Shown here: positions 56,106 through 64,000 of the stretch, piece by piece | How positions within the stretch are numbered: the stretch's first letter is position 1 | How the letters are laid out: the number at the start of each line of letters is the position of its first letter | NCBI GenBank assembly: GCA_017407115.1 | Contig: JAFQXD010000004.1 | Location: 1-64,000, forward strand | Direction: 5' to 3' | DNA length: 64,000 nt | Origin: Methanobrevibacter sp. | GTDB taxonomy: Archaea; Methanobacteriota; Methanobacteria; Methanobacteriales; Methanobacteriaceae | Notes under the pieces: model-generated | The model's input: the letters and a program-made list of their open reading frames with translations, nothing else | What the model was told of the DNA's origin: nothing | Database searches by the model: none | Program-made: the position numbers and the translations under genes

Positions 56106-56933
56106 ATGACTAAAATGAAACTTGCTCTTTGTCAGATGAATGTTATTGATGATAAAGAAGAAAACTTAAAAAAAGCTAGCTTAATGATAGCTCAAAGCGC
56201 AGCTAAAGAGGTTGATTTTATAGTTTTACCTGAAATGTTCAACTGCCCATATTCTAATGACAAATTCATTGAATATCAGGAAGCAGAAAACGACAGCAAA
56301 ACATTGGATTTGATTTCAAACCTTGCCCGTGAAAATAATGTTTATATTTTAGCCGGATCAATTCCTGAAAAAGAAGACAATAAACTATTCAATGCATCAT
56401 ATCTTTTTAATCGCAAAGGTAAAATTATAGCAAAACACCGAAAAATACATCTTTTTGACATTGACGTCAAGGACAAAATCACATTTAAGGAATCAGACGT
56501 GTTGACTGCCGGAAATAATTTCACAATAGCAGACACTGAGTTTGGAAAAATTGGTATCGGAATATGCTATGACGTACGTTTTCCAGAACTTGCAAGAATA
56601 ATGGTTGAAAATGGTGCTTTAGTATTGTTTTATCCGGGAGCATTTAATATGACAACAGGTCCTGCGCATTGGGAATTGCTATTTAGATCCCGTGCATTGG
56701 ATAATCAGGTTTTCTGCGTTGGTGTGGCGCCATCTTTAAACGAAAGTGCTAGCTATCACAGTTACGGCCATTCCATCATTACAAATCCGTGGGGAGAAGT
56801 AATGGTCCAAGCCAGTGAAAAAGAAGAGTTAATTATTTCAGAAATAGATTTAAGTGAAATAAAAAAAGTAAGAGAAGAACTTCCTCTTTTGAAAAACAAA
56901 AGGAAGGATCTCTACGAAGTTATTGAAAAATAG
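56106..56933 (+). CDS. Carbon-nitrogen hydrolase (nitrilase superfamily, omega-amidase type)
   Basis: The 275-residue enzyme has the Glu-Lys-Cys triad: VLPEMFNCPYS, KHRKIHLFDIDV, and GIGICYDVRFPELARIM. The lengths and motifs are nearest to omega-amidase/Nit2-type proteins, which hydrolyse alpha-ketoglutaramate or similar amides; substrate certainty is limited. The start follows the terminator of the preceding gene by 7 bases, so it probably has its own transcript or read-through. It converges with the HEAT-repeat gene. Confidence 0.92.
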   Translation: MTKMKLALCQMNVIDDKEENLKKASLMIAQSAAKEVDFIVLPEMFNCPYSNDKFIEYQEAENDSKTLDLISNLARENNVYILAGSIPEKEDNKLFNASYLFNRKGKIIAKHRKIHLFDIDVKDKITFKESDVLTAGNNFTIADTEFGKIGIGICYDVRFPELARIMVENGALVLFYPGAFNMTTGPAHWELLFRSRALDNQVFCVGVAPSLNESASYHSYGHSIITNPWGEVMVQASEKEELIISEIDLSEIKKVREELPLLKNKRKDLYEVIEK

Positions 56934-57773
56934 CTATTTTAGTTTAGCAAGTCTTTTTGTGAAGTAGTCAACTTTTTTAGTGCCGTCGAACACTTCAATT
57001 GCAGTTTCTATGACCCTAACTTCGTTGTCATAGTCATTGGCTTTTCTGTAAAGAACACATAATCTTTTGTATGGAGCATCTTTAGCTTGTTTAGCTTCAA
57101 CATATCTCTCATATTCTTTAATTGCTTTTTGAACATTGGTTTTTTCCATTTCTTTGATTGTGCTCATTGGGATAACTTTTACAACAGCTTCACCTGAAGC
57201 CTTGGCCTTTTGTCTTTTTTGAGCTTTTTTAATTGCCTTATTACATGATTTTTTGAAGTCCTTGTCATCTTCAGTTTTCCTGATGCCCTTAATTAATTTG
57301 ATTGACTCATCAGTTGCAATATCTCCTAATGCCTGAATGGCGGCCAATTTTACGCCCCAGTCCTCATCTTCAAGACATTTTGCAATAGTATCCAATTCAT
57401 TTTCAGCCTGAAGTTCACCAAGAGACCTTACTGCAACTTTTCTAACTCCAAAATCTTCATCGCCACATGCTTCGACAAAATAAGGAATGACTTTATTATC
57501 TTCAGTTTCTTTAAGTGCAAATGCTAAAAACCTTTTATCTTTACCTTCAGCATTTTCAAACTCTTCAATTAATTTGTCAACAGCCACATCACCCATACTG
57601 CCCAATATTTCTGCAGCTTTAAATCTAACTTGAGCGCTTTCATCGGTAGTGGCCTTAATTAACGGTTCAATAGCTTTCTCATCAGTAATTCCAACTAATG
57701 ATTCAACAGCTCCTTTTCTAACTTTAACATCATCACTTGATAAATTGTTAATAGCTTCATCTAAATTTGTCAT
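56934..57773 (-). CDS. HEAT-repeat protein
   Basis: This 279-residue protein has about five PBS-lyase-type HEAT repeats in the first 160 residues (for example VRFKAAEILGSMGD, VRKVAVRSLGELQ, VKLAAIQALGDI). The rest is a basic stretch and a helical part with a TPR-like segment (YKRLCVLYRKANDYDNEVRV). A scaffold or adaptor role is likely. No partner is evident nearby. It converges with the nitrilase-type gene, with stops directly adjacent. Confidence 0.88.
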   Translation of the reverse strand: MTNLDEAINNLSSDDVKVRKGAVESLVGITDEKAIEPLIKATTDESAQVRFKAAEILGSMGDVAVDKLIEEFENAEGKDKRFLAFALKETEDNKVIPYFVEACGDEDFGVRKVAVRSLGELQAENELDTIAKCLEDEDWGVKLAAIQALGDIATDESIKLIKGIRKTEDDKDFKKSCNKAIKKAQKRQKAKASGEAVVKVIPMSTIKEMEKTNVQKAIKEYERYVEAKQAKDAPYKRLCVLYRKANDYDNEVRVIETAIEVFDGTKKVDYFTKRLAKLK

Positions 57774-57824
57774 GATAATAAGTTAGATTTTAAGAATATA
57801 TAATCTTTTAAAAAAAATAGAAAA

Positions 57825-57849
57825 AAATAAGAGAAAAAATCTCTTATTT
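57825..57849 (-). terminator. Hairpin and T-tract after the SDR gene
   Basis: On the minus strand AAATAAGAGA pairs perfectly with TCTCTTATTT around TTTTT (57825-57834 and 57840-57849), and T-runs follow toward 57812. It overlaps the SDR stop codon. Confidence 0.64.
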
Positions 57850-58618
57850 AAATAGCAGTCCAACCACCATCAATACAGATTAATTGACCTGTACAGAAAC
57901 TAGATGCATCAGATGCTAAGTAAATTGCAATACCATCCAATTCACCAGGTTGACCTAAACGGCCAGCAGGACAGTATGCTGCAATAAGATCCATGAATCC
58001 TTCCATTTCAATTGAATCTACAGTTAATTCTGTTTCAAATACTGCAGGGCCAATTGCATTTACAGTAATGTTGTATTTTGCCCATTCAACAGCCAAGTTT
58101 TTGGTTAAGTTCATTACTCCACCTTTAGCTGAGGAGTATGCACTAATTCCTCCACCAGGGAAGATTACTCTGGAGTGGATTGAACCTATGTTAATGATTT
58201 TACCATATTCTTGTTCAATCATGATTTCTCCAACAGCTTTACACATGTAGTATACACCGCTTAAGTCAATGTGAATATGTCTTTCCCATTCTTCATTGCT
58301 TTGATCGGTGACCATTTTATTATTTCCCATACCTGCTGCGTTAACTAAAATATCAATTCTTCCGTAAGCATCCATAGTTTTTGCAACTGCTGCGGTGATA
58401 CTGTCATAATCCCCAACGTCACATACTGCATACATTACTTCAGTTCCGAATTCTTTTTCAATTTCAGCGACATTTTCTTGGAGCCTTTCTTCTCTTCTTG
58501 CAAATAATGCTAATTTTGCACCTTGACTTGCATATGCTTGAGCAATTTGCCAACCAAGACCTGAAGAAGCACCTGTTATAACTGCAACTTTGTCTTTAAT
58601 ATCAAAATAGTTTTTCAT
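57848..58618 (-). CDS. Short-chain dehydrogenase/reductase
   Basis: This 256-residue classical SDR has the cofactor motif TGASSGLGWQIA, NAAGMGN, catalytic Ser in INIGSIHSR and the Tyr-x3-Lys pair in AYSSAKGGVMN. The C-terminus YLASDASSFCTGQLICIDGG is typical. It resembles gluconate 5-dehydrogenase and 3-oxoacyl-ACP reductases, but the substrate cannot be assigned. It stands alone, with 260 bases of AT-rich DNA to lhr. Confidence 0.9.
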   Translation of the reverse strand: MKNYFDIKDKVAVITGASSGLGWQIAQAYASQGAKLALFARREERLQENVAEIEKEFGTEVMYAVCDVGDYDSITAAVAKTMDAYGRIDILVNAAGMGNNKMVTDQSNEEWERHIHIDLSGVYYMCKAVGEIMIEQEYGKIINIGSIHSRVIFPGGGISAYSSAKGGVMNLTKNLAVEWAKYNITVNAIGPAVFETELTVDSIEMEGFMDLIAAYCPAGRLGQPGELDGIAIYLASDASSFCTGQLICIDGGWTAI

Positions 58619-58878
58619 ATTTTTACCACCTAAGGCATGAGCCTATGATTAAATATATTAAAAACTAAACTATTTAACTATTATTATATGATTTTTGAAC
58701 ATATATTCAGAAAATACTGTTGATTTAAAATAAATTATTAATATTTTTCAATTAACTGACTAATTTATCAAAATAAAATATTATAACTGTGCAGAAAAAT
58801 AATGTAAACACTATAATAAATGATAAAAAAAATAAAAGTAAAAAATATTATTAGTAAATATTTACAGTTTATTAAAAA

Positions 58879-61488
58879 ATGGCGGTAAAAATGATTGAAG
58901 AACAAACCAAAAGTTACTCTAAAAAACAAATCTTTAAAACTTTACACCCTTGGGTTAGAAAGTGGTTTGATTTACAGTTCAATGATTTTACCCCTGCGCA
59001 AAAAAAATCAATCATCGACATACACAAGAAAAACAGCATCCTTATTTCATCACCTACTGGTTCGGGTAAGACATTGACTGCATTTTTATCAGTGATTAGC
59101 GATCTTACAACCCTTGCCGATAAAGATAAGCTTGAAGATAAGGTCTACTGCATTTATATCTCGCCACTAAAAGCACTGGACAACGATATCGAAAAGAATT
59201 TGGATGAACCTCTGAAAGGAATTGAAAAAATAGCAGGCAGAGATTTGGGAATCCGAAAGGCCGTCAGAACAGGCGACACTTCACAATATCAAAGACAAAA
59301 AATGCTTAAAAAACCTCCGCACATCCTAATTACAACTCCCGAAACATTGTCCATTCTACTGGTTGCCCCTAAATTTAGGGAAAAGCTGAGCGGAGTGAAA
59401 TACGTTATTGTTGATGAAATACACTCTCTGGCTGAAAACAAAAGGGGAGTTCACCTAAGCCTATCATTGGAAAGATTGCAGCACTTAATCGGTTATTATA
59501 CAAGAATCGGACTTTCAGCAACAGTGAGTCCAATAGAAGAAATGGCTAAATTCCTGGTTGGCTATGAGTATGGCGTTGAGCGAAACTGCAAAATTGTCAA
59601 TATAAACTATCTAAAGGAGCTTGATATGGAAGTGATGTGTCCTGTAAGCGATATAGTCCTGGCCGATGAAGAAGATACTCGACTTGGAATGTATGATCTG
59701 TTGGATGATTTGATTTGGGAAAATAAAACAACACTGATATTTACAAATACCCGTAGCGGAACGGAACGCTTCGTTTACAATCTAAAAAAAATGTATCCAA
59801 TGCATTACAACGACACAAACATCATGGCTCACCATTCATCACTTTCAAAGGAAGTCCGTCTTGAAACGGAAAACAAACTTAAGGAAGGAAAATTAAAAGC
59901 CGTTGTTTCATCAACATCCCTTGAACTTGGAATAGATATCGGATACATTGATTTGGTTGTTTTAATCAACTCGCCAAAATCTGTTGCAAGAGCTCTTCAA
60001 AGGATTGGAAGAAGCGGCCACAGATTGCATGAAAAATCAAGAGGAAAAATCATTGTTACCGACAGGGACGATTTAGTGGAATGTTCAGTGCTTTTAAAAA
60101 ATGCAAAAGAGGGTAAAATCGACAAGATATCCATTCCTACAAACTGTTTGGATGTTCTCTCACAACATATCTACGGAATGAGCATTGAAAATCCATGGGA
60201 CATTGATTATGCATATGACGTCATCAGGAAAAGCTACTGTTATAAAAACCTCTCAAGAGACGATTATGAAGATGTTTTAAGTTATATGGCAGGAGAATAT
60301 CCTGAACTTGAAGAGCGCTACGTGTATGCCAAAATCTGGATTGACTATAAGGAAAACACTTTCGGAAAACGGGGAAAACTGGCCAGGATGCTTTATTCAA
60401 CAAACATAGGAACCATACCTGATTCTTCCGGAGTTTTGGTCAAATGTGATGGAGAGACAGTCGGAAAAATCGAAGAGACATTTATGGAAAGATTAAAGAA
60501 AGGAGACACATTTGTTTTGGGAGGTAGAACCTACCGCTTCAACTACGGAAAAGGAATGACAATCAATGTAAAACCTGCAAGCGGACCGCCAACCATTCCA
60601 TCATGGTTTTCACAACAGCTTCCACTGGCATTTGACCTTGCAATGGACATCCAAAGATTTCGGGCACATATGGATGTTAAATTTAGATACAGAAGAAGCA
60701 AGGAAGAGATAATGGAATTCATTCATGAATATTTGTATGTTGATGATTTTGCGGCAAATTCCATTTATGAATACTTTGTCGAACAGTTCAAATATGCGCA
60801 AATTCCAAGCAATCAGAGACTATTAATAGAATATTATAAAGGATTCGGCGGAAGAAGATTTGTAATATTCCACTCGCTTTTTGGAAGGAAAGTCAATGAC
60901 GCATTATCCCGTGCGGTTGCATATGTAGTTGCAAGAAGATACAACATGAATGTTACAATTTCCATTTCAGACAACGGATTTTACTTAAGCTCAGACGGTA
61001 AAATTGGAGGATTAGAGTCATTTAAGGAATTGACTCCTGAAAATTTTGAGACAATACTGACAAAATCCCTGAACAAAACCGAGACTCTGGCATCCCGATT
61101 CAGGCACTGTGCCGGAAGGTCCTTAATGACCCTTAGAAGATACAAAGGAGAATCAAAATCAGTCGGACGCCAGCAAGTGCGAGGAAAAATATTGCTTAAA
61201 TTCGTTCAAGACATGGATGACAATTTCCCAATTCTAAACGAAGCACGACGGGAAGCTCTGGAAGATTATATGGATATAAAAAATGCTCTAAAAGTAATTG
61301 AAATGATTGAAAGAGAAGAAATGGAAATAAAAACAATAAATACTGTTATTCCTAGTCCTTTTGCATTCAATCTCGTTTCACAAGGTTATTTGGATGTTTT
61401 GAATCAAAACGATAAGGGAGAATTTACAAAAAGAATGCATCAGGCAATACTTGACCAAATCAAGGACAAGTTAAAGGACATCTATTAA
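58879..61488 (+). CDS. lhr: Lhr-type DEAD/DEAH-box ATP-dependent helicase
   Basis: This 869-residue superfamily 2 helicase of the archaeal Lhr-core type acts in DNA repair or recombination, unwinding forked DNA. It has [13 protein letters not shown], the [15 protein letters not shown] box, [12 protein letters not shown] and motif [15 protein letters not shown], then a winged helix and the Lhr C-terminal domain. An ATG at 58891, preceded by GGCGGT, may be the real start. A perfect palindrome, GTAAATATTTAC, sits at 58854-58865 in the promoter region. Confidence 0.93.
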   Translation: MAVKMIEEQTKSYSKKQIFKTLHPWVRKWFDLQFNDFTPAQKKSIIDIHKKNSILISSPTGSGKTLTAFLSVISDLTTLADKDKLEDKVYCIYISPLKALDNDIEKNLDEPLKGIEKIAGRDLGIRKAVRTGDTSQYQRQKMLKKPPHILITTPETLSILLVAPKFREKLSGVKYVIVDEIHSLAENKRGVHLSLSLERLQHLIGYYTRIGLSATVSPIEEMAKFLVGYEYGVERNCKIVNINYLKELDMEVMCPVSDIVLADEEDTRLGMYDLLDDLIWENKTTLIFTNTRSGTERFVYNLKKMYPMHYNDTNIMAHHSSLSKEVRLETENKLKEGKLKAVVSSTSLELGIDIGYIDLVVLINSPKSVARALQRIGRSGHRLHEKSRGKIIVTDRDDLVECSVLLKNAKEGKIDKISIPTNCLDVLSQHIYGMSIENPWDIDYAYDVIRKSYCYKNLSRDDYEDVLSYMAGEYPELEERYVYAKIWIDYKENTFGKRGKLARMLYSTNIGTIPDSSGVLVKCDGETVGKIEETFMERLKKGDTFVLGGRTYRFNYGKGMTINVKPASGPPTIPSWFSQQLPLAFDLAMDIQRFRAHMDVKFRYRRSKEEIMEFIHEYLYVDDFAANSIYEYFVEQFKYAQIPSNQRLLIEYYKGFGGRRFVIFHSLFGRKVNDALSRAVAYVVARRYNMNVTISISDNGFYLSSDGKIGGLESFKELTPENFETILTKSLNKTETLASRFRHCAGRSLMTLRRYKGESKSVGRQQVRGKILLKFVQDMDDNFPILNEARREALEDYMDIKNALKVIEMIEREEMEIKTINTVIPSPFAFNLVSQGYLDVLNQNDKGEFTKRMHQAILDQIKDKLKDIY

Positions 61489-61548
61489 CCGAAAAAATAA
61501 ATACATTTATTAATATAATTACAAAATAACTATTCAAGGTGATTAATC

Positions 61549-61923
61549 ATGACCAAATGGAAAGCAGTTATAACTGGATTCATATTAGCAGTGATTGTTC
61601 AATCATTCTTTTCAAGGTATGAATTCATAGGATTATTAATTGTAGGATTTATTACTGGATATATTGCCCATAGCGGAATATTCGGAGGATTGTGGAATGC
61701 TGCCGTTGCAGGAGCGTTCGGTACAATTGTTTGCGCAGCATTATTCATTATTTCCGCAACACTAGGTGGGAGTATGTTAGGATTGTTCGGAGGCCTGACA
61801 GGATTTACAGTCTCCGGAATAACTAGCTTAACAGCAATTATAAGCGAATTACTTTATTATGCTATTGTCATGGGAATTACAGGAGCAGTTGGAGGAGCAA
61901 TTGCCTCAAGAGATAGAGATTAA
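61549..61923 (+). CDS. DUF5518 family membrane protein, first copy
   Basis: This 124-residue, glycine-rich, four-helix protein starts MTKWKAVITGFILAVIVQSF and has the GFITGYIAHSGIFGGLWNAA motif of the family. Function is unknown. An AAGGTGATTAATC site precedes the ATG. The second copy follows after 16 bases, so the two are co-transcribed. Confidence 0.82.
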   Translation: MTKWKAVITGFILAVIVQSFFSRYEFIGLLIVGFITGYIAHSGIFGGLWNAAVAGAFGTIVCAALFIISATLGGSMLGLFGGLTGFTVSGITSLTAIISELLYYAIVMGITGAVGGAIASRDRD

Positions 61924-61939
61924 TTATTGGAGATAAAAT

Positions 61940-62401
61940 ATGAATGGTTTACCAAATATAAATATTAAAGCATTGGTATTTGGAGCAGCAATCGCTGCAG
62001 GATTTATACTGTTTGGATATCAAATTAATGATTGGCTATATCCTTTTGCATCAATCGGACTTTTATATGCAGGATATGGGCAGGAAAACATCACACTTGG
62101 AACCCTAATGGGAGCTGTGGCTTCCACACCAATCATAATATTATTTTTAGACGGATATTTTGGCCAGCCTAGCGGTTTTTTCATAACAGAAACCGGAATA
62201 ATTGCCATAGCTCTCACAATTATTATTGTTGGAGCGGTTGTTGGTTTTGTTGGTGCTTGGGCAAAAAGAAGCCGTGAAAAAGCAAAAGTAGAATTCGAAA
62301 AACAACAAAAAATTGGTAAAAATAAAAAGAAAAAGAAAAAAGCTGAAGTTTCAAAAACAAATGAAAAAACAACTTTTGTAGATAAAGTATTTAAAAAATA
62401 A
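61940..62401 (+). CDS. DUF5518-like membrane protein, second copy, basic tail
   Basis: This 153-residue protein has four helices similar in pattern to the preceding gene and a lysine-rich cytoplasmic tail (GKNKKKKKKAEVSKTNEKTT). The relation to the first copy is by hydrophobic pattern and the GYGQENITLGTLMGAVASTP-type loop; identity looks low. A bidirectional terminator covers its last codons. Confidence 0.72.
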   Translation: MNGLPNINIKALVFGAAIAAGFILFGYQINDWLYPFASIGLLYAGYGQENITLGTLMGAVASTPIIILFLDGYFGQPSGFFITETGIIAIALTIIIVGAVVGFVGAWAKRSREKAKVEFEKQQKIGKNKKKKKKAEVSKTNEKTTFVDKVFKK

Positions 62402-62426
62402 TAACAAACTTATGTTATTATTTTTT
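62393..62426. terminator. 14-base-pair bidirectional hairpin between the DUF5518 and purP genes
   Basis: AAAAAATAATAACA (62393-62406) pairs perfectly with TGTTATTATTTTTT (62413-62426) around AACTTA. With A-runs on one arm and T-runs on the other it works in both directions and overlaps both gene ends. It is the longest perfect stem seen in the window. Confidence 0.75.
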
Positions 62427-63501
62427 CTAATTCATCTCTTTCTATTCCTCTTTTGATTTCAACAGCCACTCTTCTACCCATACTCATCGGTTTACCGTAA
62501 GTTAAGTAGGAGTAAGGAGAACCGTCCATAAATGTGTTTGTTCCACCGTCAGTTCTTGCACTGATTTCAAAACAGATTACCTCTAAATTATCATTTACTA
62601 AAGTTTGCATACAGAACGGACCATTTAATCCAGGAGCAACTAATTTTTTAGCACTTTCTGTTAATTTATCAGCAATATCAAATACCTGTGGGAGCAAGGA
62701 TTCACGAATAACCGCAGGGTGGTTACCAGTAACAACATAAGATGGGCTTAAATCAATGTCCAATTGATCTTTAGCAGGCATTCTTACAAAACCATCAATA
62801 CTTGATTCATATCTTGTATCCATACCCATTAATTCAACTGTATCGTCAAGTGCTGAGTAGAAATAATGTATACAGTAGTTACAGCCTGAAACATATTCTT
62901 CAATGTGTGCAGCTTCAACATCACTGTCTTCTAACCATCCACGTGCTTTCATAGCTTCAATTTTAGCATCAAATTCTTCGGTAGATGATGCTACGAAATA
63001 ACCTCTTCCACCTCTTGCACCTGGGAATTTAACCATTACAGGCCTGTCGATTTCTGAAGGGTCGTTGTATTTGAATGGAATTCTTACGCCACCTTCTACA
63101 AGAAGCGCTCTTTCCTTGTCTCTTTCAGCTTCCCATCTGAGTACATCTCTGTTACCGAACATCGGAACATTGAATTTGTCTTCAACATTGTCAAGACCTG
63201 CATATGCAACAAATGAACCGTGAGGAACAACGATTGCATTCATATCCCTAAGCTGTTGTTGTACGTCTTCATTAACAATGTCTTTAAATTCATCAACTAT
63301 GATGTATTCGTCTGCCACACCAAAACGTTGGTATGGAACTTCTCTTCCTTTTTCACAAACAATAGCTGTTCTGAATCCTTCTTCTTTAGCACCTTGTAAG
63401 ATGTGTAAAGAGGTATGGCTTCCAAGGGTGGCTATTGTGATTTCATCTTTGTTATAATTGGCCAAAATGTCCAAAATATCTTCCTTTTTAACTTCTCCCA
63501 T
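62410..63501 (-). CDS. purP: FAICAR synthetase of archaeal purine synthesis
   Basis: This 363-residue ATP-grasp enzyme formylates AICAR with formate and ATP, replacing the folate-dependent PurH step. Features include IATLGSHTSLHILQGAKEEG at the start, VKFPGARGGRGYFVA (ATP-grasp loop), EEYVSGCNYCIHYFYS and the FEISARTDGGTNTF ligand segment. The length is typical. A TATA-like ATATATAATATC lies about 25-35 bases upstream. It is divergent from the phosphodiesterase gene. Confidence 0.96.
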   Translation of the reverse strand: MGEVKKEDILDILANYNKDEITIATLGSHTSLHILQGAKEEGFRTAIVCEKGREVPYQRFGVADEYIIVDEFKDIVNEDVQQQLRDMNAIVVPHGSFVAYAGLDNVEDKFNVPMFGNRDVLRWEAERDKERALLVEGGVRIPFKYNDPSEIDRPVMVKFPGARGGRGYFVASSTEEFDAKIEAMKARGWLEDSDVEAAHIEEYVSGCNYCIHYFYSALDDTVELMGMDTRYESSIDGFVRMPAKDQLDIDLSPSYVVTGNHPAVIRESLLPQVFDIADKLTESAKKLVAPGLNGPFCMQTLVNDNLEVICFEISARTDGGTNTFMDGSPYSYLTYGKPMSMGRRVAVEIKRGIERDELEKIIT

Positions 63502-63629
63502 TATATCTTCTCCTAAAAGAATGATGATATTATATATATTTTTACGAATTTATAATAGTTTTTATTTGGATTAATCTTAAAAGGGATAATTAACAAATAA
63601 TTAAACTGAATTACAAAGGAAAAGATAAA

Positions 63630-64000
63630 ATGTTAATCGGTTTAATTTCAGATACTCACATTCCTGACAGGGCTAGAATAATACCTCAAAATGTCATTGA
63701 TGCATTCAGCGATGTTGACCTAATTTTGCATGCAGGGGATTTGACTTCCCTGAGCGTTATTGAAGAATTGGAAAAAATTGCTCCAGTAATGGTAGTACAG
63801 GGAAACATGGATAGAGTAAGTGGAATTGACCTGCCCAAAGCTAAAACACTGGAAGTTGAAGGATTGAAAATTGGAATGATTCATGGAGAAGTCTATCCAA
63901 GAGCAGATACTCAGCAACTAGTATATCTGGCAAAGGAACTTGATGTTGACATATTAGTTTCCGGTCACTCACACCAGCCAAAAATAGAAAAGAAAGACGG
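63630..64000 (+). CDS. YfcE/MJ0936-type metallophosphodiesterase (cut by window edge)
   Basis: The first 123 codons are present. The protein begins [20 protein letters not shown] and has metal-ligand motifs [25 protein letters not shown] and SGHSHQP in the right order for the family. These enzymes hydrolyse phosphodiesters with Mn2+ or similar. An AAAGGA site precedes the ATG. The end lies beyond the window. Confidence 0.92.
   Translation, partial: MLIGLISDTHIPDRARIIPQNVIDAFSDVDLILHAGDLTSLSVIEELEKIAPVMVVQGNMDRVSGIDLPKAKTLEVEGLKIGMIHGEVYPRADTQQLVYLAKELDVDILVSGHSHQPKIEKKD

Noticed and set aside
1-64000. tRNA, rRNA, CRISPR arrays, insertion sequences or prophage genes
   Set aside because: I looked for TPsiC-arm-like sequences, regularly spaced repeats, transposase motifs and phage genes and saw none that could be supported. 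A dedicated tRNA and repeat scan would be needed to exclude them fully.

Overview
The window reads as chromosomal DNA of a methanogenic archaeon of the Methanobacteriales, most likely a Methanobrevibacter species. It is AT-rich, with A+T-heavy spacers and TATA-like boxes, and many starts are preceded by GGTGAT-type ribosome binding sites. It encodes an archaeal A-type ATP synthase, the YcaO/TfuA pair that thioamidates methyl-coenzyme M reductase, lactaldehyde dehydrogenase of F420 synthesis, TiaS, Thg1, PurP, NucS and an Lhr helicase. No rRNA, tRNA, CRISPR array, insertion sequence or prophage was recognised. The species call is inference.

Layout. 1-6.9 kb: the A1Ao ATP synthase operon on the minus strand (H-I-K-E-C-F-A-B, with B cut by the window edge). 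7-8.1 kb: three small hypothetical genes. 8.1-14.1 kb: a minus-strand run of seven genes (two-gene DUF3100-type membrane protein, MmgE/PrpD protein, U32-like TIM barrel, lone fumarase alpha-type subunit, citryl-CoA lyase-like protein, nitroreductase). It looks like an uncharacterised carboxylic-acid pathway. 14.3-23.5 kb: tiaS with an apparent AUU start, an HTH regulator, a Cys-cluster protein, a frameshifted ybjQ, serA, a nadX-thg1-JAMM operon, a PRC-barrel protein and a tRNA-binding protein. 23.5-33.6 kb: cofA-like aldehyde dehydrogenase, a TMEM175 channel pair, a 650-base gene-poor gap, membrane proteins, an orphan pilin with its platform protein, an MFS transporter, an acyltransferase, an AIM24-type protein and an M24 peptidase.

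33.7-37.2 kb: a tight plus-strand operon of an M50 protease, ycaO, tfuA and a LarE-like PP-loop sulfur transferase. It suggests a dedicated sulfur route to McrA thioglycine. 37.2-45.2 kb: a CBS protein, UspA, an amidohydrolase, a zinc-ribbon protein and carAB. 45.4-50.4 kb: a compact SNF2 ATPase, nadC, rnz, mscS and nadA. 50.4-53.9 kb: three tandem MetX-type alpha/beta hydrolases, two of which have lost the catalytic serine. 54-64 kb: nucS, a zinc-ribbon membrane protein, a nitrilase-type hydrolase, a HEAT-repeat protein, an SDR, lhr, two DUF5518 proteins, purP and the start of a YfcE-type phosphodiesterase.

Working together: NAD synthesis is represented by nadX, nadA and nadC at three separate places. 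Many gene ends carry a perfect or near-perfect hairpin followed by a T-tract, often serving two convergent genes. Two genes about 1.4 kb apart (tiaS and the DUF3100 gene) have no AUG, GUG or UUG where their proteins should begin.
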